Part shown: positions 9,080 to 21,932 of the stretch, one piece after another
Layout: every line of letters starts with the position of its first letter
Numbering within the stretch: the stretch's first letter is position 1
Source of the DNA: Serratia inhibens
Lineage (GTDB): Bacteria > Pseudomonadota > Gammaproteobacteria > Enterobacterales > Enterobacteriaceae
Direction of reading: 5' to 3'
Assembly: GCF_003591175.1 (NCBI RefSeq)
Contig: NZ_QYYG01000006.1
Location: 62,001 to 126,000 of the forward strand
Length of the DNA: 64,000 bases
Position numbers and translations under genes: made by a program
Notes under the pieces: model-generated
Told to the model about the DNA's origin: nothing
Seen by the model: the letters and a program-made list of their open reading frames with translations, nothing else
Database searches by the model: none

Positions 9080-9107
9080 AGCCGCCAGGGTGCCCTGGCA
9101 GCGCCAA

Positions 9108-10709
9108 TCATGGCTGCAGTATGGTCGGCAGCGCTTCCGGCAACATATCCGGATAGTCCAGCGTATAGTGCAGCCCGCGGCTTTCTTTGCGCTCCATGGC
9201 GCTGCGGACGATCAGTTCCGCGACCTGCACCAGGTTACGCAGCTCCAGCAGATTGTTGGAAATACGGAAGTTGGCGTAGTACTCATCGATTTCGGCCTGC
9301 AGCGTATTGATGCGGCGCAGCGCGCGCTCCAGCCGTTTGGTGGTGCGCACGATGCCGACGTAGTCCCACATAAATAGCCGCAGCTCATGCCAGTTGTGCT
9401 GAATCACCACCCGCTCATCCGCATCGTCTACACGGCTTTCATCCCACTGCGGCAACTGTTTCGCCAACTGGATAAACGGCAGGCGCAGCTTGATGTCCTC
9501 CGCTGCCGACCAGCCGTAGACCAGGCATTCCAGCAGCGAGTTGGACGCCATGCGATTGGCGCCGTGCAGACCGGTGTAACTGACTTCGCCAATGGCGTAA
9601 AGCCCGTCCAGATCGGTACGGCCGTGCTGATCGACCATGACGCCGCCGCAGGTGTAATGCGCGGCGGGCACGATAGGGATCGGTTGTTTTGTCAGATCGA
9701 ACCCCAGCGTCAGCAATTTTTCATGGATCATCGGGAAGTGCTGGGTAATGAATTCAGCCGGTTTATGGCTGATATCCAGATACATGCAGTCCGCACCCAG
9801 GCGTTTCATTTCGTGGTCGATGGCGCGCGCTACAATATCGCGCGGCGCCAGTTCGCCCCGTGGGTCAAAATCGGGCATAAAGCGGCTGCCGTCCGGCCGT
9901 TTCAGCCAGGCGCCTTCGCCGCGCAGCGCTTCGGTCAGCAGGAAATTGCGTGCCTGCGGGTGGAACAGGCAGGTCGGGTGGAACTGGTTAAATTCAAGGT
10001 TGGCGACCCGACAGCCGGCGCGCCAGGCCATGGCGATACCATCCCCGGACGAGATGTCCGGATTGGTGGTGTACTGATACACCTTGGCTGCTCCGCCGGT
10101 GGCCAGCACCACCGTTTTGGCGCGGTAGGTTTCCACCTGCTCCAGCTCGCGGTTCCAGACATAGGCGCCGACCACGCGGCGGGTACCCGGCAGGCCGATT
10201 TTGTTCGAGGTGATCAGATCGACTGCGTTACGGCGCTCCATCACGCAAATATTCGGGTGGGTGCTTGCTTTCCCTACCAGGGTGGTCTCTACTTCTTTAC
10301 CTGTAGCATCGGCGGCATGCAGAATACGGCGGTGGCTGTGTCCTCCCTCACGCGTCAGGTGGTAATGTTCCTCACCCTGAGCATTGACTTCGGTGTCGAA
10401 CAGTACGCCCTGATCGATCAGCCATTGCACGCAGTGGCGCGCATTGCCGGCGATAAACTCAACGGCGTCCTTGTCACACAGGCCGGCTCCGGCAATCAAA
10501 GTGTCATCAACGTGTGAGGCAATGCTGTCCGTCTCATCGAAAACCGCGGCGATCCCGCCTTGGGCATAAAATGTGGCGCCTTCGTTGAGCGGCCCCTTGC
10601 TGAGTACAGTAACCTTGCAATGCTGCGCCAGGCGAAGAGCCAGTGACAAGCCCGCGGCGCCGCTGCCGACGATCAAGACATCGCTAACATGTTCAGATGA
10701 TGGTTGCAT
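9108..10709 (-). CDS. nadB: L-aspartate oxidase
   Basis: FAD enzyme that oxidises L-aspartate to iminoaspartate, the first step of de novo NAD synthesis; NadA uses the product. The dinucleotide fold [18 protein letters not shown] is at about 10-27. The succinate dehydrogenase/fumarate reductase-type active-site segments are present (NQFHPTCLF, and [24 protein letters not shown], given here only to locate the domain). The start at 10709 ([10 protein letters not shown]) gives 533 residues; a longer start at 10745 is less like the family. It is divergent from rpoE, as in E. coli. Confidence 0.95.
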   Translation of the reverse strand: MQPSSEHVSDVLIVGSGAAGLSLALRLAQHCKVTVLSKGPLNEGATFYAQGGIAAVFDETDSIASHVDDTLIAGAGLCDKDAVEFIAGNARHCVQWLIDQGVLFDTEVNAQGEEHYHLTREGGHSHRRILHAADATGKEVETTLVGKASTHPNICVMERRNAVDLITSNKIGLPGTRRVVGAYVWNRELEQVETYRAKTVVLATGGAAKVYQYTTNPDISSGDGIAMAWRAGCRVANLEFNQFHPTCLFHPQARNFLLTEALRGEGAWLKRPDGSRFMPDFDPRGELAPRDIVARAIDHEMKRLGADCMYLDISHKPAEFITQHFPMIHEKLLTLGFDLTKQPIPIVPAAHYTCGGVMVDQHGRTDLDGLYAIGEVSYTGLHGANRMASNSLLECLVYGWSAAEDIKLRLPFIQLAKQLPQWDESRVDDADERVVIQHNWHELRLFMWDYVGIVRTTKRLERALRRINTLQAEIDEYYANFRISNNLLELRNLVQVAELIVRSAMERKESRGLHYTLDYPDMLPEALPTILQP

Positions 10710-10812
10710 AACGTATGATGTGTGCAGAAGAAGAGTGAAATTCATGTTAGCCTAATTGTCCGGGCAAAAGCCACGGATTGAATGACATCAACAGAAAAAA
10801 CAATGGCGATAC

Positions 10813-10841
10813 GGAACTTCGTGTTCTGTATGAACTCCAAG
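10813..10841 (+). promoter_or_regulatory. Sigma-E autoregulatory promoter of rpoE
   Basis: GGAACTT (10813-10819), a 16-bp spacer and TCCAA (10836-10840) compare well with the RpoE consensus GGAACTT-N16-TCTGA/TCTAA. The position about 85 bp before rpoE fits the known autoregulated promoter. Confidence 0.75.
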
Positions 10842-10923
10842 CGAGTGCTTGCTCAGGAAAATAATGTATGGCTGGCAGTACAATTTTACGCGTGGAGACG
10901 GATTTGGGGAGAATTTACCTCGG

Positions 10924-11499
10924 ATGAGCGAGCAGTTAACGGATCAAGTTCTGGTTGAGCGGGTCCAAAAAGGCGATCAGAAATCGTTTAACTTACTGGT
11001 AGTGCGTTACCAGCATAAGGTTGCGAGCCTGGTTTCCCGATATGTGCCGCAGGGCGATGTGCCCGATGTGGTGCAGGAGTCGTTCATTAAAGCCTATCGC
11101 GCACTGGAATCATTCCGTGGGGATAGCGCTTTCTATACCTGGTTGTATCGAATTGCCGTGAACACGGCAAAGAATTATCTGGTTGCTCAGGGGCGTCGTC
11201 CGCCATCCAGCGATGTGGATGCCAACGATGCTGAAAATTACGAAAGTGCGGGCGCACTGAAAGAAATTTCGAACCCTGAGAACTTAATGTTGTCAGAAGA
11301 GCTGAGACAGATAGTTTTCCGTACCATTGAGTCTCTCCCCGAGGATCTTCGCATGGCGATTACCCTGCGGGAGCTGGATGGTCTAAGCTACGAAGAGATA
11401 GCTGCCATCATGGATTGCCCGGTAGGAACCGTACGTTCGCGTATTTTCCGCGCCAGGGAGGCTATCGATAATAAAGTTCAACCGCTGATTCAACGTTAG
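10924..11499 (+). CDS. rpoE: RNA polymerase sigma-E factor
   Basis: ECF sigma factor for the envelope stress response; it drives outer membrane protein chaperones, proteases and small RNAs. Region 2 (KSFNLLVVRYQHKVASL, DVVQESFIKAYRAL) and region 4 (SYEEIAAIMDCPVGTVRSRI) are both complete. The start MSEQLTDQVLVERVQKGD gives 191 residues, identical in length to E. coli. It is the first gene of rpoE-rseA-rseB-rseC. Confidence 0.98.
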   Translation: MSEQLTDQVLVERVQKGDQKSFNLLVVRYQHKVASLVSRYVPQGDVPDVVQESFIKAYRALESFRGDSAFYTWLYRIAVNTAKNYLVAQGRRPPSSDVDANDAENYESAGALKEISNPENLMLSEELRQIVFRTIESLPEDLRMAITLRELDGLSYEEIAAIMDCPVGTVRSRIFRAREAIDNKVQPLIQR

Positions 11500-11529
11500 C
11501 AATGGCGGACACAGGAAGGGTACTTAGGC

Positions 11530-12183
11530 ATGCAGAAAGAAAAGCTTTCCGCTCTGATGGATGGGGAATCGCTCGACACTGAGCTGCTGAGTTCATTGTC
11601 TAATGACAGGGCGCTTCAACAAACCTGGCAGAGCTATCACCTGATACGTGACACACTACGGGGTGATATCGGACAAGTAATGCATCTCGATATCGCAGAT
11701 CGTGTTGCTGCTGCACTTGAGAAAGAACCTGCACGTCTGGTTCCTTCTGCAGTACCGGAGTCTCAGCCGCAACCGCACACCTGGCAGAAAATGCCGTTCT
11801 GGGACAAAGTGCGTCCCTGGGCCAGCCAGATCACTCAGATTGGCATGGCCGCCTGCGTTTCGCTGGCGGTGATTGTAGGCGTACAGCAATACAATCAACC
11901 GGCCGCACAGTCTGGCGCAGCTGAATCACCGGCGTTTAACACCCTGCCGATCATGGGGCAGGCGTCCCCGGTTAGCCTCGGCGTGCCGGCAGACAGTTTC
12001 TCCACCGGCAGCGGGCAACAGCAGCAGGTGCAGGAACAGCGCAAACGTATTAACGCTATGCTGCAGGATTATGAATTGCAACGCCGTTTGCATTCCGATC
12101 AGTTGCAGCTTGAGCAAAGCAACCCACAACAGGCTGCCGTTCAGGTTCCCGGAACCCAGTCTTTAGGAATGCAACAGCAGTAA
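11530..12183 (+). CDS. rseA: Anti-sigma-E factor RseA
   Basis: Inner membrane protein that holds RpoE inactive until DegS and RseP cleave it. The N-terminal cytoplasmic anti-sigma domain (1-70; MQKEKLSALMDGE) is followed by one membrane helix (about 103-118) and a Gln-rich periplasmic domain that binds RseB. The length of 217 residues is near the E. coli 216. Its last base is the first base of the rseB start (ATG at 12183). Confidence 0.97.
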   Translation: MQKEKLSALMDGESLDTELLSSLSNDRALQQTWQSYHLIRDTLRGDIGQVMHLDIADRVAAALEKEPARLVPSAVPESQPQPHTWQKMPFWDKVRPWASQITQIGMAACVSLAVIVGVQQYNQPAAQSGAAESPAFNTLPIMGQASPVSLGVPADSFSTGSGQQQQVQEQRKRINAMLQDYELQRRLHSDQLQLEQSNPQQAAVQVPGTQSLGMQQQ

Positions 12184-13142
12184 TGAAGCAACTTTGGTTC
12201 TCCGTCTGTCTATTGACGGGCAGCCTGCTCTACTCAAACATCGCCCCGGCGCAGCCCACTGCGTCCGGGGCGTTGTTGCAACAGATGAGCAGTGCCAGCC
12301 GTTCACTCAATTACGAACTCGCCTATATCAGCATCAGCAAGCAGGGGATTGAGTCGCTGCGTTATCGCCATGCGGTAATCGACAAGCAGCCACTGGGTCA
12401 ACTTTTGCATATGGACGGCCCGCGCCGTGAAGTATTGCAGCGTGGTGAGGGTATCAGCTATTTTGAACCGGGCCTGGAACCCTTTACGCTGTCCGGCGAT
12501 CATATCGTCGATGCGTTACCGGCTATCGTTTACGCCGATTTTGACCGCCTGGCGAAATATTACGATTTCATCTCTGTTGGCAGCACCCGAATCTCTGATC
12601 GCCCCTGCGAGGTGATTCGTGTGGTTGCGCGTGATGGTTCGCGCTATAGCTATATTGTCTGGATGGATGTGGATACCAAGCTGCCGCTGCGTGTGGATTT
12701 ACTCGATCGTGATGGCGAAACGCTGGAGCAATATCGGGTTATTTCGTTTGTGGTGGGGCCGGAAGTGCAGGGCGTGATGCAGGGGCTGATCAAGGCCAAT
12801 CTGCCGCCGTTGCTGTCGCTTCCTGCGGTCGAAAACGTCAAACTGGGCTGGAGCACCGGCTGGTTGCCGGCAGGTGTGGATGAGGTGGCGCGTAACCGCC
12901 GCAAATTGCCGAATGTGACCGAACCCGTCGAGACGCGGTTATACAGCGATGGCCTGTTCAGTTTCTCGGTCAATGTCAGCCCGGCGGGAAGTGGTGCCGG
13001 CCAGCAGTATTATCGCCAGGGGCGGCGTACTATTCAGACTGAAGTGCGTAACGGCAATGAAATCACTATCGTTGGCGAATTGCCGCCGGCGACAGCCAAA
13101 CGTATCGCTGACAGTATTTCCTTCAAGGTGTCACCGCAATGA
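12183..13142 (+). CDS. rseB: Periplasmic sigma-E regulator RseB
   Basis: Periplasmic protein that binds the RseA periplasmic domain and shields it from DegS. It is released when it binds lipopolysaccharide or lipid-like signals through a LolA-like fold. A signal peptide is visible (about 1-24, ending APAQP). The MucB/RseB two-domain architecture covers the rest of the 319 residues (E. coli 318). It overlaps the end of rseA and the start of rseC (4 bp). Confidence 0.97.
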   Translation: MKQLWFSVCLLTGSLLYSNIAPAQPTASGALLQQMSSASRSLNYELAYISISKQGIESLRYRHAVIDKQPLGQLLHMDGPRREVLQRGEGISYFEPGLEPFTLSGDHIVDALPAIVYADFDRLAKYYDFISVGSTRISDRPCEVIRVVARDGSRYSYIVWMDVDTKLPLRVDLLDRDGETLEQYRVISFVVGPEVQGVMQGLIKANLPPLLSLPAVENVKLGWSTGWLPAGVDEVARNRRKLPNVTEPVETRLYSDGLFSFSVNVSPAGSGAGQQYYRQGRRTIQTEVRNGNEITIVGELPPATAKRIADSISFKVSPQ

Positions 13143-13615
13143 TGAAAGAGTGGGCCACGGTGGTTTCGTGGCAACAAGGCGTAGCGTTGCTGCGCTGCGA
13201 ACCCAAAGCCGGTTGCGGCAGTTGCACTGCCCGGTCGGGCTGTGGCGCGCGCGCATTGAACGAACTGGTGCCGGAAACGGAACATCAGCTGCAGGTGCGT
13301 ATCGAACAACCACTTGAGCCGGGCCAGCGGGTCGAGGTGGGTATCGCCGAGGGCAGCTTGCTGCGTTCGGCTATGCTGGTTTATCTGACGCCTTTGTTGG
13401 GCATGATGTTAGGGGGGAGCCTGCTGCAATATTGGCTGGGTACCGATGCTTCTGCGGCGCTCGGCGCGCTGCTTGGCGGCGGTGCAGCCTTTCTGTTGGC
13501 GCGTAGCCTGGCGCACCGCCTCGGCGAGCAGGCGAATTATCAACCCATAGTTCTGCAAATAGGTTTGCCGCCTGGGGCTATGCGCCTGCAGACGGACACT
13601 GAACCCCTGCGTTAA
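13139..13615 (+). CDS. rseC: SoxR-reducing/sigma-E locus protein RseC
   Basis: Small inner membrane protein of the RseC/MucC family. It modulates the sigma-E response and takes part in keeping SoxR reduced. The N-terminal cysteine cluster (C-x5-C-x2-C-x5-C in EPKAGCGSCTARSGCG) could bind a metal or Fe-S centre. Two membrane helices follow (about 80-98, 103-120). The length is 158 residues. The stop overlaps the stop of the convergent gene 13612-14451 by 3 bp, with no terminator between them. Confidence 0.94.
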   Translation: MMKEWATVVSWQQGVALLRCEPKAGCGSCTARSGCGARALNELVPETEHQLQVRIEQPLEPGQRVEVGIAEGSLLRSAMLVYLTPLLGMMLGGSLLQYWLGTDASAALGALLGGGAAFLLARSLAHRLGEQANYQPIVLQIGLPPGAMRLQTDTEPLR

Positions 13616-14451
13616 AACTGCTGCCGCGTCATCGCCGGATTATGATAGGCGGGGATGCGGTTGTAGATCATATGCTCCAGCAGCGCCATAAACAGATCGG
13701 CGCTGAGCAGCGAAAAATATCCTATCGTAAACAGCGCATTACCCTGATTATCCAGCAGCCGGATGATGCCGCGCTGCGTGTTATTCTCCAGCGTGCGGAT
13801 CTGCTCAATCGGGATACTCTCCTGTGGCGTGATCAGCGCCGTAGCGCTCAACTGCAACGTTTGGGGCGTTTGCTTCTTGCGGTTGCCCGGCAGCAAATGA
13901 TTCAACCAGAGGGCACTGCAGCTCAGATAGCTAAATGACAACACCTCACCCTGATATAGCGCATTCAGCGCCAGTGGCCCACGCTGCTGGATCTGCTGAT
14001 TGATAATGACATCGACCAACCGCCAGGAATGGGACAGATTGCTGAATACCGTGCACCAGGGTTGTTCGGCAGTGGTACGAAATGCCATCACGTTGCACAG
14101 ACCGCCCAAAAAACGCCCGCCGCGAAAACGATAAATATCACCAATTTTTTCAAAGGGGATAAACCGTTCTTTATGGCTATGGTCATTAATCACCCGAACG
14201 CCGTGTTCGTACAGGCGATAAGTCAGCGTGGGCCGCAGGCAATGGCGCAGCGCCAGCAGTATACCGCCGAGTAAAATAGTAGCTGCGCCGGTTTGCAGCA
14301 AGATCAGTACCGCATTTTCATCCATGTTGCTCAGCAGCGGCAGCAACAGCAGCGCCGCACCGACGGTTAACAGCAGCGATGCCGCTGCCAGAATGCCCCA
14401 ATTGACCTTGGAAAAATCGTGCCGGCTCAGCATTTGCCCTTTATCGATCAT
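13612..14451 (-). CDS. Uncharacterised two-helix membrane protein
   Basis: I do not recognise a named family. The 279-residue protein has a short cytoplasmic N terminus and two membrane helices (about 20-40 and 48-68). A long soluble part follows with alternating hydrophobic beta-type segments (YRLYEHGVRVIND, RFIPFEKIGDIYRF). This pattern resembles bacterial PH-like domains, but that is only inference. The start at 14451 has GGAAGGTG at correct spacing; 55 more in-frame codons upstream lack support. It lies opposite rseC and lepA at a spot where E. coli has rseC directly followed by lepA. Confidence 0.75.
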   Translation of the reverse strand: MIDKGQMLSRHDFSKVNWGILAAASLLLTVGAALLLLPLLSNMDENAVLILLQTGAATILLGGILLALRHCLRPTLTYRLYEHGVRVINDHSHKERFIPFEKIGDIYRFRGGRFLGGLCNVMAFRTTAEQPWCTVFSNLSHSWRLVDVIINQQIQQRGPLALNALYQGEVLSFSYLSCSALWLNHLLPGNRKKQTPQTLQLSATALITPQESIPIEQIRTLENNTQRGIIRLLDNQGNALFTIGYFSLLSADLFMALLEHMIYNRIPAYHNPAMTRQQF

Positions 14452-14991
14452 TACGCACCTTCCAATCAACGTACAGAGATATGCCGGTGAACTCCGGTGG
14501 GCATGCCGATGTAGAGCCCTGAATAATATTTTGTCGCGGAGTTCTTCACCCTTTCTATAGGAGGCTCCGGAGAGCGTATATGGGTTTTTTCCTAAAGCCG
14601 GAAAGGGGAAGTGCAATTCTAAGATGTTGATCCCAATATTATTTTTTTCTGATTTAGGACGGGGTTTATTGCGTTATCGGCGGTTATGTATTAGCGCCGA
14701 AAGTGAATGTATGCGCAGCACACGATTTCCGTGGATTCGGCGGTGCAAGCAGGGGTTTTTCATTGTTCGGCTTTTGTTAACATCTGCTTTCACAACCTGG
14801 AGCGCCGTGTAACACTAAAGTGCGCATAATAGAATGCCTTCACTGAACCGATCGCTAGGTTTTCAGTGTTGTGGCATGTAGAATGCAGCGATTCAGGCGG
14901 AAGACGGCCGAACCCATTCACTGTCGCTTTAGGTCCGTACGGGTTTCTATAGGCGAGTAATCAGAAATACCAAGGCAGAAAAACTTTTATA
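14452..14991. other. Long intergenic region upstream of lepA
   Basis: This 540-bp stretch has no convincing gene. A 62-codon reading at 14624-14812 has no ribosome binding site and no family resemblance. The region holds the promoter of the minus-strand gene near 14451-14600. A -10-like CATAAT lies at 14825-14830, and a sizeable imperfect hairpin at 14834-14877 lies within the probable lepA leader. lepA itself has only a weak ribosome binding site. Confidence 0.55.
14834..14877 (+). other. Imperfect hairpin in the lepA leader
   Basis: ATGCC...CACTGAACC pairs with GG...TTCAGTG...GGCAT, giving three stem blocks split by small internal loops. There is no U-tract, so it is more likely a leader RNA structure or an operator than a terminator. 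Confidence 0.4.
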
Positions 14992-16791
<1,800 letters not shown>

Positions 16792-16823
16792 CCGCGATAA
16801 GGTCGCGTAATTAGGGAGTTTGC

Positions 16824-17801
16824 ATGGCGAATATGTTTGCCTTGATCCTGGCTATAGCCACATTGGTTACCGGGATCATATGGGCTTTTGAGCGCTTCAA
16901 ATGGGCGCCGGCCCGCCGGGAGAAAATTGCGGCGGTGAATGCACAGACTGCGGGCGCTGTAGACGATAAAACGTTGGCGAAAGTGGCGAAGCAGCCAGGT
17001 TGGATCGAAACCGGCGCGTCGGTTTTCCCGGTATTGCTGCTGGTGTTTGTGGTGCGTTCGTTTATTTACGAACCTTTCCAGATCCCATCAGGTTCAATGA
17101 TGCCGACGTTGTTGATTGGCGATTTTATTCTGGTGGAGAAATATGCCTACGGCATTAAAGATCCTATTACCCAGACCACGCTAATTGAAACCGGTCATCC
17201 GAAGCGTGGCGATATTGCGGTATTTAAATATCCGCTGGATCCGAAGCTGGATTATATCAAACGTGTCGTGGGGCTACCGGGTGACCGGGTGTCTTACGAT
17301 CCGGTTAATAAACGCGTGACCGTTCAGCCATCCTGTAATAACGGCCAGCCTTGCGATACCGCACTGGCGGTGACATACACCGATGCGCAACCCAGCGATT
17401 TTGTACAGATGTTCAGCCGCAGCGGCATGGGCGAAGCCAGCAACGGTTTCTACCAGATCCCGCAGAGCGATAACGTGCCACAGGGCGGGATTCGCCTGCG
17501 TGAGCGCCAGGAAACGCTGGGTACCGTCTCTCACCATATTCTGACCGTGCCGGGCACGCAGGATCAGGTGGGCGCTTACAACCAGCAGCCGGGTAATCCA
17601 CTGGCGGAATGGGTTGTACCGGCGGGGCATTACTTCATGATGGGTGATAACCGCGACAACAGCGCCGACAGCCGTTATTGGGGCTTCGTGCCGGAGAAAA
17701 ATCTGGTGGGTAAAGCTACGGCTATCTGGATGAGTTTTGAAAAGCAGGAAGGTGAATGGCCAACCGGCGTAAGGTTTAGCCGCATCGGTGGAATTCATTA
17801 A
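16824..17801 (+). CDS. lepB: Signal peptidase I
   Basis: Inner membrane serine protease that removes signal peptides from Sec and Tat exported proteins. Two N-terminal membrane helices (about 4-22 and 62-78) are followed by box B with Ser91 (PSGSMMPT) and the general base Lys146 (KRVVGLPGD). Box E GDNRDNSADSRYWG is intact. The length is 325 residues (E. coli 324). AGGGAG precedes the start, 32 bp after lepA. Confidence 0.98.
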   Translation: MANMFALILAIATLVTGIIWAFERFKWAPARREKIAAVNAQTAGAVDDKTLAKVAKQPGWIETGASVFPVLLLVFVVRSFIYEPFQIPSGSMMPTLLIGDFILVEKYAYGIKDPITQTTLIETGHPKRGDIAVFKYPLDPKLDYIKRVVGLPGDRVSYDPVNKRVTVQPSCNNGQPCDTALAVTYTDAQPSDFVQMFSRSGMGEASNGFYQIPQSDNVPQGGIRLRERQETLGTVSHHILTVPGTQDQVGAYNQQPGNPLAEWVVPAGHYFMMGDNRDNSADSRYWGFVPEKNLVGKATAIWMSFEKQEGEWPTGVRFSRIGGIH

Positions 17802-17869
17802 TCGCGCGTTTATAAACGCAGCATTATATTTCCACTCGTTGTAGAATACCCCCTCGAGCGATAAAAAGT

Positions 17870-17889
17870 TGGCTCCCTGTTGGGAGCCA
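17870..17889 (+). other. Hairpin in the rnc leader
   Basis: TGGCTCCC-TGTT-GGGAGCCA is a perfect 8-bp stem, 95 bp before rnc. In E. coli the rnc leader has a hairpin cut by RNase III itself, which autoregulates the operon. This structure lies in the same place, but it is shorter, and a terminator role is unlikely without a U-tract. Confidence 0.45.
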
Positions 17890-17980
17890 CTGCAAACGAA
17901 ACAGCTTTGGATTGGCTTTCGGCGAAGCAGGCCTGTTCCGTATGCTGCAAGTTTTTGACGCATTCTTGATCTATTGGTAA

Positions 17981-19569
<1,589 letters not shown>

Positions 19570-19577
19570 CCTCTCCA

Positions 19578-20309
19578 ATGGACGGCTGGGAGCGCGCTTT
19601 CGTCCTGCATGGGCGACCGTACAGTGAAACCAGCCTGATGCTGGACATGTTCACGGAAGGTCATGGGCGGGTGCGCTTGCTGGCAAAAGGCGCGCGCAGC
19701 CGCCGCTCCAATCTGAAGGGTTGCCTGCAACCCTTTACTCCCCTGCTGGTGCGCTGGGGCGGCCGTGGCGAAGTGAAAACGCTGCGTAACGCCGAAGCGG
19801 TCTCTCTCGGTTTACCCCTCAGTGGCATGATGCTGTACAGCGGCCTGTACGTGAACGAACTGCTGTCGCGGGTGCTGGAGCAGGAAGCCAACTACTCGGT
19901 ATTATTCTTCGATTATCTGCAATGTTTGCAGGCGCTGGCGGCGGAAGACATTTCACCGGAGCAGGCGCTGCGTCAGTTTGAACTCGCATTGCTGAATCAC
20001 CTGGGATACGGCCTCGATTTCCTGCACTGCGCCGGCAGCGGCCAGCCGGTAGACGATGGCATGACCTACCGTTACCGCGAGGAAAAGGGCTTTATCGCCA
20101 GCTTGGTGGTCGATCATTACAGCTTTACCGGCCGCGAACTGCGCGCGCTGGCGGAGCGTCAATTCCCCGATGCGCAAACCTTGCGCGCCGCCAAACGCTT
20201 TACCCGCATGGCGCTAAAACCCTATCTTGGCGGCAAGCCGCTGAAGAGCCGCGAACTGTTTCGCCAGTTTGTCCGCAAGCAACCGGATACGCCGGTCGAC
20301 GACGCCTGA
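19578..20309 (+). CDS. recO: DNA repair protein RecO
   Basis: Helps RecR load RecA on SSB-coated gapped DNA and anneals complementary strands. An N-terminal OB fold ([21 protein letters not shown]) and a helical C-terminal part are visible. The start at 19578 gives 243 residues (E. coli 242). Longer in-frame readings would overlap era. It is 8 bp downstream of era in the same operon. Confidence 0.96.
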   Translation: MDGWERAFVLHGRPYSETSLMLDMFTEGHGRVRLLAKGARSRRSNLKGCLQPFTPLLVRWGGRGEVKTLRNAEAVSLGLPLSGMMLYSGLYVNELLSRVLEQEANYSVLFFDYLQCLQALAAEDISPEQALRQFELALLNHLGYGLDFLHCAGSGQPVDDGMTYRYREEKGFIASLVVDHYSFTGRELRALAERQFPDAQTLRAAKRFTRMALKPYLGGKPLKSRELFRQFVRKQPDTPVDDA

Positions 20310-20381
20310 CCTTTTCCCCTTTTGCGGCCCTGCGCCCGCGTGTAAACTGCTGACACTGAAAATTGTTTTTTAGAGGTTGTC

Positions 20382-21113
20382 ATGGCTGATTTGCTGCTGG
20401 GCGTTAATATCGATCACATCGCCACGTTACGTAACGCGCGCGGAACCCAATATCCGGATCCGGTTCAGGCGGCATTTATCGCCGAACAGGCAGGCGCTGA
20501 CGGCATCACCGTGCACCTGCGCGAAGATCGCCGCCACATCACCGATCGTGATGTGCGTATTCTGCGTCAAACTATCCAGACGCGCATGAATCTTGAAATG
20601 GCCGTGACCGACGAAATGTTGGATATCGCCATTGAAGTGAAGCCGCAGTTTTGCTGCCTGGTACCGGAAAAACGCGAAGAAGTCACCACCGAGGGTGGGC
20701 TGGACGTTGCCGGGCAACAGGACAAAATGGCCGTGGCGGTTGAGCGTTTGACACAGGCCGGCATTTTGGTTTCGCTGTTTATCGACCCGGATCATCGCCA
20801 GATTGATGCAGCGGTGGCGGTTGGTGCCCCTTATATTGAAATCCATACAGGTGCCTATGCCGAAGCCGAAGGCGAACTGGCGGTGAAGGCCGAGCTGCAT
20901 CGTATTGCGGTCGCGGCTAGCTATGCCGCCGGCAAGGGGCTGAAGGTCAACGCCGGTCATGGCCTGACTTACCATAACGTTCAGCCGATAGCTGCGCTGC
21001 CAGAGATGTATGAGCTGAATATCGGGCATGCAATTATTGGCCAGGCGGTCATGAGTGGATTGCCGGCAGCGGTTACCGACATGAAATTGCTGATGCGGGA
21101 AGCGCGTCGCTAA
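20382..21113 (+). CDS. pdxJ: Pyridoxine 5'-phosphate synthase
   Basis: TIM-barrel enzyme that condenses 3-amino-1-hydroxyacetone phosphate with deoxyxylulose 5-phosphate, the ring-closing step of vitamin B6 synthesis. The family start [19 protein letters not shown] and the block [13 protein letters not shown] are clear. The length is 243 residues, as in E. coli. Its last base is the first base of the acpS start. Confidence 0.98.
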   Translation: MADLLLGVNIDHIATLRNARGTQYPDPVQAAFIAEQAGADGITVHLREDRRHITDRDVRILRQTIQTRMNLEMAVTDEMLDIAIEVKPQFCCLVPEKREEVTTEGGLDVAGQQDKMAVAVERLTQAGILVSLFIDPDHRQIDAAVAVGAPYIEIHTGAYAEAEGELAVKAELHRIAVAASYAAGKGLKVNAGHGLTYHNVQPIAALPEMYELNIGHAIIGQAVMSGLPAAVTDMKLLMREARR

Positions 21114-21493
21114 TGGCCGTACTGGGGCTGGGTACCGACATCGTTGAGATGGCGCGCATCGAAGCCGTGGTGGAGCGCAGTGGCGATCGCCTGGCACGCC
21201 GCGTGCTGAGCGCGGCCGAGTGGGAGGTGTATCAGCAGCATCAGCAGCCGGTACGCTTTCTCGCCAAGCGCTTTGCGGTGAAAGAAGCGGCCGCCAAGGC
21301 TTTCGGTACCGGTATCCGCAACGGGCTGGCATTTAATCAGTTTGAAGTGTTCAATGACGGTCTCGGCAAGCCGAACATTCGTCTGCACGCTCGCGCCGCC
21401 GAGTTGGCGCAGGAGATGGGCGTTACCGCCATCCACGTCTCGCTGGCGGATGAACGCCGTTATGCCTGTGCAACGGTAATTATCGAAGGGTAA
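21113..21493 (+). CDS. acpS: Holo-[acyl-carrier-protein] synthase
   Basis: Transfers 4'-phosphopantetheine from CoA to apo-ACP, which activates fatty acid synthesis. The Mg/CoA motif [13 protein letters not shown] is at the N terminus and the second motif [14 protein letters not shown] lies mid-protein. The length is 126 residues, as in E. coli. It overlaps pdxJ by one base and ends the operon; a strong terminator follows. Confidence 0.98.
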   Translation: MAVLGLGTDIVEMARIEAVVERSGDRLARRVLSAAEWEVYQQHQQPVRFLAKRFAVKEAAAKAFGTGIRNGLAFNQFEVFNDGLGKPNIRLHARAAELAQEMGVTAIHVSLADERRYACATVIIEG

Positions 21494-21515
21494 CGCGGTA
21501 TTGGCCGTAAAACAA

Positions 21516-21538
21516 AAGGGCGCCTGTTGGCGCCCTTG
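21516..21538. terminator. Bidirectional terminator, acpS/yfhL
   Basis: AAGGGCGCC-TGTT-GGCGCCCTT is a perfect stem between convergent genes, with A-rich left and short T-containing right flanks. Confidence 0.85.
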
Positions 21539-21557
21539 TCGATCAAGAAGGTGACGG

Positions 21558-21818
21558 TTACAGCCGTTCGGCGTGATGCAGCACCACAAACTTGTCCCAC
21601 AGCTGTTCGTTGCTTTCGCGGTGCTGCGGATTAACCACAATGGTGTTATCGATCGGGCATACCTGCTGACAGGTTGGAATATCGTAATGACCAACGCATT
21701 CGGTGCAGCGATCGCTATCGATCCGGTAGATATCCTCCCCCATCGAAATGGCCTGATTAGGGCATTCCGGTTGGCACATATCGCAGTTGATGCATTTCTT
21801 GGTTATCAGCAATGCCAT
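21558..21818 (-). CDS. yfhL: YfhL family 4Fe-4S ferredoxin
   Basis: Small dicluster ferredoxin of 86 residues. The first cluster motif is CINCDMCQPECPNQA. The second, CTECVGHYDIPTCQQVCPID, has the Alvin-type insertion between cysteines two and three. In E. coli the protein supports growth and RNA modification as an electron donor. It is convergent with acpS, the same neighbour as in E. coli. Confidence 0.94.
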   Translation of the reverse strand: MALLITKKCINCDMCQPECPNQAISMGEDIYRIDSDRCTECVGHYDIPTCQQVCPIDNTIVVNPQHRESNEQLWDKFVVLHHAERL

Positions 21819-21932
21819 TTCAGTTTTCTTTCCATCGGGGCGCTCGGGCAGGCGCGCAATCTACCATAAAAACCCCTTGCTTTGGGACGTTTTTCACCAT
21901 CGCGGTGTCTGCGCAGCCGTACGAATCGCGGT

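Noticed and set aside
9084..9099. GCCAGGGTGCCCTGGC as a terminator between trmN6 and nadB
   Set aside because: The stem is perfect, but there is no U-tract on either strand. It may still slow transcription, but I do not call it a terminator.
14624..14812. 62-codon frame in the lepA leader
   Set aside because: No ribosome binding site, basic/aromatic random-like composition, no family resemblance.
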